64,000 nt of DNA from Kibdelosporangium sp. MJ126-NF4 (GTDB lineage Bacteria > Actinomycetota > Actinomycetes > Mycobacteriales > Pseudonocardiaceae), in assembly GCF_000826545.1 (NCBI RefSeq), contig NZ_CDME01000016.1, forward strand, positions 310,001 through 374,000, in the 5' to 3' direction. The notes under the pieces were generated by a model. It saw nothing but the letters and a program-made list of their open reading frames with translations, did no database searches and had not been told where the DNA came from. Positions 57,898 through 64,000 of this stretch are shown piece after piece. The stretch's first letter is position 1. Each line of letters begins with the position of its first letter. The translations under genes were made by a program, and so were the position numbers.

Positions 57898-58652
57898 CCA
57901 CCACGACTCCTGAGACGAAACGGGCGGCCAGGCTGGGGATGCTCGGCCAGCCGATCGTGGCGGTCGGACTGGTCGTGGCCGTGCTGGTCTGGGCGTTCTC
58001 GCAGGACCTCGACCCGATCGAGCGGCAGACCATCAACGGTCCCGTGCTGCTCGACGCGCTGTGGGACCACCTGGTGATCAGTGTTGTGGTGACCGTGCTG
58101 GTTCTGGTGATCGCGGTGCCGCTGGGAATCGTGCTGACCAGGCGCTGGGCGCGCCGGGCGGCGCCGGTGTTCCTCGGCATCGCCACCATCGGGCAGGCGT
58201 CACCGGCGATCGGCATCCTCGTGCTGTTCTTCCTGCTCACCGGCTGGGAAGGGCTGTGGGCGGCCGCGCTGCCGATCACCTTCTACACACTGCTGCCGGT
58301 GCTGCGCAACACGATGGTCGGCCTGCAGCAGATCGACCCGGCGCTGGTGGACGCGGGCAGGGGCATCGGGATGTCCTCGATGTCGGTACTGCGCCGGATC
58401 GAGCTCCCGCTGGCGGTGCCGTTGATCCTGGCCGGGCTGCGGACCGCGCTCGTGCACGCGGTCGGTGTGGCGACGCTCGCGGTGTTCGTCAACGCCGGTG
58501 GGCTCGGGCTGCTGATCGACACCGGGTACAAGCTGTCCCGGTTCACCGTGCTGATCACCGGTGCGGTGCTGGCCGTCGCGCTGGCGCTGCTGGTGGACTG
58601 GCTCGGCACGGTCGCCGAGACGTACCTCGGACCGAAGGGGCTCCGGTCATGA
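57894..58652 (+). CDS. OpuC-type osmolyte ABC permease 2
   Basis: Second permease, 252 residues with six hydrophobic segments: GQPIVAVGLVVAVLVWAFS, ISVVVTVLVLVIAVPLGIVL, FLGIATIGQASPAIGILVLF, LPVLRNTMVGLQQIDPALVD, GRGIGMSSMSVLRRIELPLA (coupling loop). It is paralogous to permease 1; two different permeases suggest a heterodimer. GTG 57894 overlaps the ATPase stop (GTGA). Confidence 0.92.
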   Translation: MTTTTPETKRAARLGMLGQPIVAVGLVVAVLVWAFSQDLDPIERQTINGPVLLDALWDHLVISVVVTVLVLVIAVPLGIVLTRRWARRAAPVFLGIATIGQASPAIGILVLFFLLTGWEGLWAAALPITFYTLLPVLRNTMVGLQQIDPALVDAGRGIGMSSMSVLRRIELPLAVPLILAGLRTALVHAVGVATLAVFVNAGGLGLLIDTGYKLSRFTVLITGAVLAVALALLVDWLGTVAETYLGPKGLRS

Positions 58653-59635
58653 AACCGTTCACACGCAGGCGTCTGGCCGCGTTGCTCGCCACGGCCGGGC
58701 TGCTGGCCGGGTGTGGCCTGGAAACCTCGTACACGCTGCCGTTCGAGGTCGGGCCCGGGTCGATCAGGCCGGTCCCCGAACTGTCCGGAGTGGACATCGC
58801 GGTCGGTTCGAAGGACTTCACCGAGAACCAGGTCCTCGGCTACATCACCGAGGTCGCGCTGGCCGCCGCGGGTGCGGACGTGCGTGACATGACCAACATC
58901 CAGGGCTCCAACAGCGCCAGGCAGGCACTGCTGACCGGCGACGTCGACGTGTCATGGGACTACACCGGCACGGGCTGGATCTCCTACCTCGGCCACAGCG
59001 ATCCGATCCCGGACGAACGCGCGCAGTACGAAGCGGTCAGGGAGGAAGATCTGGCGAAGAACGGCGTGGTCTGGCTGCCGTACTCGGAGGTGAACAACAC
59101 CTACGCCTTCGCCGTCACCCAGGAGTTCGCTCGTGCCAACAACCTCAGGACAACGAGCGACATGGCGGCACTGATCGCGAAGGACCCGTCGAAAGGCGTG
59201 TTCTGCCTGGAGACCGAGTTCGTCAGCCGCCAAGACGGCTTCCCCGGCGTGGCCAAGGCGTACGGATTCGACCAGCGGGCGGCCCAGGTCAAGGTGTTCG
59301 GCACCGGAACGATCTACACCGCCACGTCCACAGGGAACTGCAACTTCGGCGAGGTCTTCACCACCGACGGCCGGATACTGGCGCTGAACCTGGTGGTGCT
59401 GGAGGACGACAAGAAGTTCTTCCCGCAGTACAACGCGGCACCCGCGCTGCGCAAGGACTTCCACGCGGCCCACCCGAAGGTGGCCGAGGTCCTGGCGCCG
59501 GTGGTGGCCAAACTCGACAACGACACCATGCGCAGGCTCAACGCCGAGGTCGACGTCGACGGGCGCGACCCGGCCATCGTCGCCCGCGACTGGCTGGCCA
59601 GTGCGGGCTTCGTCAGCACCGAGGCGCCCAGCTGA
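58649..59635 (+). CDS. OpuC-type osmolyte-binding lipoprotein
   Basis: Solute-binding lipoprotein of 328 residues. Signal MKPFTRRRLAALLATAGLLAGC with lipobox LAGC. Body GVDIAVGSKDFTENQVLGYI, GSNSARQALLTGDVDVSWDY, TGTGWISYLGH and PYSEVNNTYAFAVTQEFA match the type-II choline/betaine binding fold (OpuCC). The ATG overlaps the permease stop by 4 bp. The aromatic-cage residues cannot be fully confirmed by eye, so the exact osmolyte is open. Confidence 0.92.
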   Translation: MKPFTRRRLAALLATAGLLAGCGLETSYTLPFEVGPGSIRPVPELSGVDIAVGSKDFTENQVLGYITEVALAAAGADVRDMTNIQGSNSARQALLTGDVDVSWDYTGTGWISYLGHSDPIPDERAQYEAVREEDLAKNGVVWLPYSEVNNTYAFAVTQEFARANNLRTTSDMAALIAKDPSKGVFCLETEFVSRQDGFPGVAKAYGFDQRAAQVKVFGTGTIYTATSTGNCNFGEVFTTDGRILALNLVVLEDDKKFFPQYNAAPALRKDFHAAHPKVAEVLAPVVAKLDNDTMRRLNAEVDVDGRDPAIVARDWLASAGFVSTEAPS

Positions 59636-59650
59636 ACAGGCTGTCACCGG

Positions 59651-59656
59651 TACGGT
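59651..59656 (+). promoter_or_regulatory. -10 box of ABC ATPase gene, leaderless
   Basis: TACGGT is 6 nt upstream of the GTG at 59663, with no Shine-Dalgarno sequence between. Confidence 0.5.
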
Positions 59657-59662
59657 GAGTGG

Positions 59663-60286
59663 GTGCGACCTCTGCTCGAAGTCCAGGGACTCACCCGCCG
59701 GTTCCACGATGTCGTGGTGCTCGACGCCGTGTCGTTCGATCTCGCCAGCGGCCGCGCCGCCGCGCTGGTCGGACCGAACGGCTCGGGCAAGACGACGCTG
59801 CTGCGGTGTGTCGTCGGCGTGGACGTCCCGGACGAGGGCGACGTGCTGTTCGACGGTGCCCACCTGGACGAGAGCGACCCGGGCGTGCGGGCCGCGGTGG
59901 CGAGCGCGCTGGACGACGCGGACTTCTTCCCCGAACTGTCGGTGGTCGAACACCTCGAACTGATGGCCCGTGCGCACGGCGTGGACCAGCCCGGCGAGGT
60001 GGTGGCGGAAATACTGTCCGAACTGGACCTGGTCGAGCAGCGGGACCAACTGCCGATCACGTTGTCCAGCGGGCAGCGCAGGCGGTTCACCCTCGGCGCC
60101 TGTCTGGTACGGCCGCGCAGGCTGCTGGTGCTCGACGAGCCGGAGCAGCGGCTGGACGCGGCCGGGCGGGCGTGGCTGGCGGAGAAGCTGCAGGACGAGA
60201 AGGCCGACGGGTGCGCGATCCTGCTGGCGTCGCACGACCAGCAGTTGGTTGACGCGGTCGCGGACGTCCGGATCGAGCTGGGCTGA
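59663..60286 (+). CDS. ABC transporter ATP-binding protein
   Basis: ATPase subunit of 207 residues: Walker A LVGPNGSGKTTLLRCVVG, Q-loop-like ASALDDADFFPELSVVEHL, a degenerate signature TLSSGQRRRFTLGACLVRP, Walker B RLLVLDEPEQRLDAAGR, switch ILLASHDQQLVDA. Short ATPases of this kind act with a membrane partner encoded next, here a DUF6297 protein that starts at the last base of its stop. Efflux or lantibiotic-type function is possible. The cargo is unknown. Confidence 0.88.
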   Translation: MRPLLEVQGLTRRFHDVVVLDAVSFDLASGRAAALVGPNGSGKTTLLRCVVGVDVPDEGDVLFDGAHLDESDPGVRAAVASALDDADFFPELSVVEHLELMARAHGVDQPGEVVAEILSELDLVEQRDQLPITLSSGQRRRFTLGACLVRPRRLLVLDEPEQRLDAAGRAWLAEKLQDEKADGCAILLASHDQQLVDAVADVRIELG

Positions 60287-61635
60287 TGGCGACCAGCACA
60301 GTCCGCGAGATCAGGGCGGAGTTCCGGGCCGCCCGGCTGCGGTCCCGTCCCGCGCATGCCAGGCGGGAGCGCAACGACACCATCTACCTTGTCGCCCTCG
60401 GCATCGTGGGGTACGGCGGGATTCTGGTGCAGGCGGTGCGGCGGATGGTCGCGGTGCCGCCGGTCGGGCCGGTGCCGCCCAGTCTTCCGGTCGCGCAGTG
60501 GCTGTTCACCGGCTGCGCGGTGCTGGGGCTCGGCCTGCTGGTCCGGGCGTTGCTTGTGGTTGGTCCCGTGGTGGCCAGTGGGCCGTTCCAGTTCTGGCTG
60601 CTGGGTACGCCGTTGGACCGGAGGTCGTTGCTGGCCCGCCGGTTCTGGTGGCTGGCCGTCGGCGGCGCGGTCGCAGGTGGCCTGGCGGGCCTGGCGGTGT
60701 CGGCGCTGCTGCGGGCGAACCTGGACGGCAAGCTGCTGAGCACGTCGATCTGTGCCGGTATGGCCGCCGGACTGGTCGCGGTCTGTGTTCTGTTGCAGCA
60801 GAGGGCCAACAGCGGTCGTCGGCTGTCCACTGTGCTCATCGTGGTGGGTGTTCTCGTCGCGGCGGCGGCTGTGTTCGCCACTCCCCCGGCGCTCGATCTG
60901 CCGGTGCTGACGGCCGTGGTCGTGCTGGTGCCGCTGCTCGCGCTCGTGCGGGCGTTCCGGATGCTCGGAACGCTGAACCGGGCCGAGCTGGCCGGTGGTG
61001 CGGAGATCCTGGCCGCGGGCCGGGTCGCGGCCAGCTGGATGGACGTGTCCCTGTTCAACGCGGTCGCGTCGGCGCGCAGGTGGCGGGAGGTCGGCAAGGT
61101 CACCAGCCGCAGGTTGCGCGGAGTTCGTTACCAGGCAATGCTTTTCGCTGACCTTCGCAGGCTGTCGCGCAACCGGTCGGCGTACTACCGTTCGATCGGG
61201 CTGGTGCTGACGCCGTACGCGGCGCAACGCCTGCTGCCAGAGGCGTTCGTGCCGACAGTCCAGTTGGTGATGTGCACGGTCGCGGTCAGTCCGTTCGCCG
61301 CCGGGCTGCGTCTTGTCTGCAAGTCGGACACGATGCGGCGGGCGCTCGGCGGCAGCGACACCGGCCTGCGCCTGATCCATCTCGTCGTCCCCGCCGTGAT
61401 GGCTCTGCTGTGGACGGTCCTGACGAGTCCCGCGACGGGCTTCGCATTGGCGTCGGTCGTGGTTCCCGTTGGTGCGGTGGCGTTCGTGTACCGGCGCGCT
61501 TCCCAGCCGCCGTTCGACTACAGCGACGTGGCGGTGGACACTCCGTTCGGTATGGTCCAGCCGAACATGATCCGCCAGCTGATCCGGGGCCCGCTGCTGC
61601 TGGTGCTGCTTGCCGCCGTCCAGTTCTATCTGTGA
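60286..61635 (+). CDS. DUF6297 family membrane protein (ABC partner)
   Basis: Membrane protein of 449 residues with about ten hydrophobic segments, found next to ABC ATPases in actinobacteria: NDTIYLVALGIVGYGGILVQ, QWLFTGCAVLGLGLLVRALL, RRFWWLAVGGAVAGGLAGLA, VVLVPLLALVRAFRML. It lacks an EAA loop and is therefore an unusual permease type. TGATG overlap couples it to the ATPase. Its stop precedes the chloramphenicol-exporter leader by 50 bp. Confidence 0.82.
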   Translation: MATSTVREIRAEFRAARLRSRPAHARRERNDTIYLVALGIVGYGGILVQAVRRMVAVPPVGPVPPSLPVAQWLFTGCAVLGLGLLVRALLVVGPVVASGPFQFWLLGTPLDRRSLLARRFWWLAVGGAVAGGLAGLAVSALLRANLDGKLLSTSICAGMAAGLVAVCVLLQQRANSGRRLSTVLIVVGVLVAAAAVFATPPALDLPVLTAVVVLVPLLALVRAFRMLGTLNRAELAGGAEILAAGRVAASWMDVSLFNAVASARRWREVGKVTSRRLRGVRYQAMLFADLRRLSRNRSAYYRSIGLVLTPYAAQRLLPEAFVPTVQLVMCTVAVSPFAAGLRLVCKSDTMRRALGGSDTGLRLIHLVVPAVMALLWTVLTSPATGFALASVVVPVGAVAFVYRRASQPPFDYSDVAVDTPFGMVQPNMIRQLIRGPLLLVLLAAVQFYL

Positions 61636-61649
61636 CACCGAAAAGCCGG

Positions 61650-61679
61650 TGGACACGCCTGCGCCGCGCTTGCTACTGT
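61650..61679 (+). promoter_or_regulatory. Promoter of exporter leader, TGGACA-18-TACTGT
   Basis: A -35 TGGACA (61650-61655) and -10 TACTGT (61674-61679) with an 18-bp spacer lie 7 nt before the GTG of a 9-codon reading frame. This promoter reads into the exporter gene 220 bp downstream. Confidence 0.65.
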
Positions 61680-61686
61680 GCCCGCC

Positions 61687-61716
61687 GTGTCCACCCCTGA
61701 GGCCAACAGAGGCTAG
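61687..61716 (+). CDS. Leader peptide MSTPEANRG (attenuator)
   Basis: GTG-TCC-ACC-CCT-GAG-GCC-AAC-AGA-GGC-TAG encodes a 9-residue peptide starting 7 nt from the -10 box, so translation begins at the transcript's 5' end. A perfect 8-bp hairpin starts right at its stop codon. Short leader peptides ahead of ribosome-drug resistance genes usually stall with the antibiotic and switch a hairpin; here that would control the exporter. The size, position and promoter fit, but stalling is inferred. Confidence 0.55.
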   Translation: MSTPEANRG

Positions 61717-61735
61717 CCACCGGTAGTCCGGTGGC
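61716..61735 (+). terminator. Attenuator-like hairpin after the leader peptide
   Basis: GCCACCGG-TAGT-CCGGTGGC, 8-bp perfect stem with a TAGT loop beginning at the last base of the leader stop codon. The 165 nt that follow to the exporter start are GC-rich with further short complementary stretches (GCTGTCGCGCGGC), suggesting alternative folds. Confidence 0.55.
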
Positions 61736-61900
61736 GCATCGCTTCACTGCTCCGCGCTGTCGCGCGGCACGCTCGCCATCCGGATCACCGCTGCACGGGT
61801 TCGCCTGGACACATTCCTCTCCAGGCTCATTCGACGCGCCGCCCCATCTGTGGCGGTCGCGTGTTCTCGTCGATCCGCGATGCAGTTGTGGAGCCTGTTC

Positions 61901-63070
61901 ATGCCTTTCGCTGTCTACGTCCTCGGGCTGGCCGTGTTCGCCCAGGGGACGTCCGAGTTCATGCTGTCCGGTCTGGTCCGGGACATCGCCGCCGACCTGC
62001 ACGTCTCCGTCCCGGCTGTGGGGTCGCTGACCTCCGCGTTCGCCGTCGGGATGATCGTCGGCGCGCCGCTGGTGGCGATGCTGAGCCTGCGGTGGCCACG
62101 GCGCCGCGCGCTTCTGGTGTTCCTGACCACCTTTCTCGTCGTGCACGTGATCGGGGCTGTCACCACCAGTTTCGAGGTACTGTTCGTTACGCGGGTGGTC
62201 GCCGCCCTTGCCAACGCGGGATTCCTGGCCGTCGGTCTGGCGACCGCGGCGCACATGGCCGGTCCACACGGCAAGGGGCGGGCAACGTCGGTGCTGCTGA
62301 GCGGCGTGACGTTGGCGTGCATCGCGGGTGTCCCGCTTGGTGCTGTCCTCAGTGGAGTCTGGGGGTGGCGGTCGGCGTTCTGGGGTGTCGCGGCCGTGTC
62401 CCTGCCCGCTGTGATCGCGATTCTCCTCGCTGTGCCACGGACTCCCGCTGATCTCGAAGCACAGAGCGCGCGCCACGAACTGCGCGCGCTGGCGCGGCCA
62501 CGGCTGATCGTGACACTGTTGCTGGGCGCGTTGGTCAACGGCGCGACGTTCTGTACGTTCACCTATCTCGCACCGGTGATCACTGACGCCACCGGCCTCG
62601 GCGCCGGGTGGGTTCCCGTCGCTTTGGCGTTGTTCGGCATCGGTTCCTTCGTCGGTGTCACGCTCGGGGGCAGGCTGGCCGACACGAGGGCAACGCAACT
62701 GCTGGCCGTCGGCACCGTCGCACTGCTGGCAGGGTGGGTCGCGTTTGCTCTGGTCGCGGCGAATCCTGTTGCCGCACTGGTGTTCGTGCTCGTGCAGGGG
62801 GCTTTGTCGTTCGCGGTGGGGTCCACTTTGATCACCCAGGTTCTCTACTCGGCGGCGGACGCGCCGACGCTGGCGGGCGGGTTCGCCACTGCCGCGTTCA
62901 ACGTCGGCGCGGCGGCCGGTCCCGCATTGGGCGGTGTCGCGCTCGGCGCCGGGCTCGGGGGCGTCCTCGCTCCGCTGTGGGTGAGCGCTGGGCTCGTTGC
63001 CGCCGCGTTGGTGCTCGGCGCGGCGGCATACATGACCAACCGAAAGCTCGTGAGTGTTCAGTCCGGCTAG
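61901..63070 (+). CDS. Chloramphenicol exporter-like MFS transporter (Cmx/CmlA type)
   Basis: DHA1 MFS of 389 residues. FAVYVLGLAVFAQGTSEFML with SGLVRDIAADLHVSVPAVGS is the almost invariant start of actinobacterial Cmx/Cml chloramphenicol exporters; motif A and ATAAHMAGPHGKGRATSVLL are typical. ATG 61901 has GTGGAG 8 nt upstream; the frame and an ATG at 61880 extend further without a ribosome site. It is preceded by a leader peptide/hairpin unit at 61687-61735, suggesting antibiotic-induced attenuation. The terminator overlaps its last codons. Confidence 0.88.
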   Translation: MPFAVYVLGLAVFAQGTSEFMLSGLVRDIAADLHVSVPAVGSLTSAFAVGMIVGAPLVAMLSLRWPRRRALLVFLTTFLVVHVIGAVTTSFEVLFVTRVVAALANAGFLAVGLATAAHMAGPHGKGRATSVLLSGVTLACIAGVPLGAVLSGVWGWRSAFWGVAAVSLPAVIAILLAVPRTPADLEAQSARHELRALARPRLIVTLLLGALVNGATFCTFTYLAPVITDATGLGAGWVPVALALFGIGSFVGVTLGGRLADTRATQLLAVGTVALLAGWVAFALVAANPVAALVFVLVQGALSFAVGSTLITQVLYSAADAPTLAGGFATAAFNVGAAAGPALGGVALGAGLGGVLAPLWVSAGLVAAALVLGAAAYMTNRKLVSVQSG

Positions 63071-63092
63071 AACCGGACTAAACACTCACGAG
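63047..63092. terminator. Bidirectional terminator spanning both 3' ends
   Basis: CTCGTGAGTGTTCAGTCCGG (63047-63066) pairs with 63073-63092 over 20 bp with one mismatch; the loop is CTAGAA. It includes the last codons and stop of the exporter and the last two codons of the converging hydrolase. Confidence 0.85.
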
Positions 63093-64000
63093 CGGGTCAG
63101 CCGTTCGGCCAGCCAGGCCAGTGACAGCGGGTACCGGTAGTCGATACCCGCGTGACCGGCGCTGTACAGCTCGAAGTGGATCTTCTCTTCGGGCAGGCCG
63201 GCCTTGACCACTTCGGCGCGGAACGCCTCGGCACCCAGGTCGAGATACCACTCGTCCTGGGTGCCCGCGTCGATCCACACCGAGTTCAGCGACCGGATCG
63301 CGTCCGCGTGCCGGGCGACCATGCGTACCGGGTCCCAGTCGAGCCACCGCTGCCACTGCTCCGGCCTGAGCACACCGGTCACCGGGTCGAACGGGAGCTC
63401 AGGCGTGCCGTCCGCACGTGCGGAGAAGCACGCGGACAGGCAGATCATCTCCACCAGTTGCATGTCCCCCGGCTTGGTGAACGACGGGCGTGCCTGGAAG
63501 TCGGCCCAGAACTGCCAGATGTCGTGGTCGTAGTCCCGCAGCGCGCGGACAGCCAGCGCGAAGTCGGTGGAGTACGACAGTTCGTAGAGGGTGTCGCCCG
63601 CGTGGGTCGCCAACGCACCGAACACGTCCGGTCGCAGCATCGGCGTGATCATGGCCCCGAACCCGCCGGAGGACTTGCCCGTGATGGCGCGGGAGTCACG
63701 GTGCGCGATCGTGCGGTAGCGCTCGTCCACCCAGGGCACGATCTCGTCACACAGGTACGAGTGGTACTTGCCGGTGCCGGGCGAGTCGACGTACTGCGAG
63801 CCGCCGTACTTGGTCCACGCGTCGACGTAGACCACGACACAGCCGGGTGCTCCGCCCGCGAAAACGGCGTCTGCGGTCTCGAAGAACGGCTGACGGAAAG
63901 GAGTCCTGTTGGCCCACATCGCGACATGCCCTGTGTAGCCCTGGATCACGTACACAGTGGGGTATCGCTCTGTGGTCGTGTCGTAACCCGGAGGCACGTA
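63086..64000 (-). CDS. Esterase (alpha/beta hydrolase, CE1/esterase D-like), N-terminus cut by window
   Basis: At least 304 residues; the frame remains open at the window edge (Y-V-P-P-G-Y-D, a segment that normally follows the first beta strands), so the true start is outside. Nucleophile elbow ITGKSSGGFGAMITP (Ser), acid in WIDAGTQDEWYLD and His in LYSAGHAGIDYR complete a triad. The order and YVPPGYDTTTERYPTVYVIQ opening fit feruloyl/acetyl-xylan-esterase-like or S-formylglutathione-hydrolase-like enzymes. Substrate unknown. Converges on the exporter gene with a shared terminator. Confidence 0.85.
   Translation of the reverse strand, partial: YVPPGYDTTTERYPTVYVIQGYTGHVAMWANRTPFRQPFFETADAVFAGGAPGCVVVYVDAWTKYGGSQYVDSPGTGKYHSYLCDEIVPWVDERYRTIAHRDSRAITGKSSGGFGAMITPMLRPDVFGALATHAGDTLYELSYSTDFALAVRALRDYDHDIWQFWADFQARPSFTKPGDMQLVEMICLSACFSARADGTPELPFDPVTGVLRPEQWQRWLDWDPVRMVARHADAIRSLNSVWIDAGTQDEWYLDLGAEAFRAEVVKAGLPEEKIHFELYSAGHAGIDYRYPLSLAWLAERLTRS

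Overview
The window is high-GC DNA (about 70% by eye) with GTG starts, strong third-position GC bias, many leaderless-looking starts (a -10 hexamer 6-7 nt before the start codon), LAL/LuxR, LacI, TetR, MarR and HxlR regulators, F420-type oxidoreductases and secreted chitosanase and peptidase genes. This fits a filamentous actinomycete, most likely of the Pseudonocardiales. The genus is an inference and not established. It reads as a chromosomal accessory or arm region: about 60 genes, no rRNA, no recognisable tRNA, no CRISPR array and no transposase.

Layout. 1-6007: LAL regulator (cut by the window edge), SDR/MarR divergent pair, split-barrel flavoprotein, XRE regulator, aldo/keto reductase. 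6149-9960: M20 carboxypeptidase and AbgT-type transporter operon, divergent from a double Lrp regulator. 10044-16429: LacI regulator, alpha/beta hydrolase, MFS/HxlR pair, DUF6807/Gfo-Idh-MocA pair, PASTA lipoprotein. 16498-19900: iron-box-controlled siderophore-interacting protein, a CxxC hypothetical, and a secreted peptidylarginine-deiminase (PAD) family protein. 20522-28360: a three-gene minus-strand operon (nucleotide-cyclase/NB-ARC/TPR protein, LCAT-like lipase, CHAT protease/NTPase/pseudo-subtilase). This looks like a STAND-centred biological-conflict or programmed-response island and is the best candidate for an undescribed system. 28798-32647: HAD phosphatase, HTH regulator, secreted C39-like peptidase, GH46 chitosanase. 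32771-36425: a cobalamin-riboswitch operon (binding protein, FhuF-like Fe-S protein, permease, ATPase). 36497-44272: TetR/FabF, deazaflavin enzyme, a second LAL regulator, a lower-GC MFS/Dabb pair with a broken TetR gene, VOC protein. 44967-47656: flavin monooxygenase/MarR/FMN-reductase trio. 47765-56039: lipoprotein, nuclease-fold-like hypothetical, Ser/Thr kinase, F420-type oxidoreductase, TetR/old-yellow-enzyme pair. 56160-63070: OpuC-type osmolyte ABC transporter, ABC/DUF6297 pair, and a Cmx-like chloramphenicol exporter behind a probable attenuator leader peptide. 63086-64000: a carbohydrate-esterase-like alpha/beta hydrolase cut by the window edge.

Structure beyond genes. A roughly 550-bp non-coding element with long inverted-repeat arms occurs twice, in opposite orientations 24 kb apart (19905-20440 and 44392-44965), both times between the 3' ends of convergent genes. 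A second family of 23-bp self-complementary units (GCAAC-AAGG-NGG-CCTT-GTTGC type, 11 copies) fills three further convergent gaps. Every convergent junction in the window longer than about 80 bp carries one of these elements or a long perfect hairpin. Regulatory sites that can be read directly include a cobalamin riboswitch, an IdeR/DtxR box, CebR-like LacI operators, a three-copy HxlR operator, a chitosanase palindrome and several TetR/MarR palindromes.
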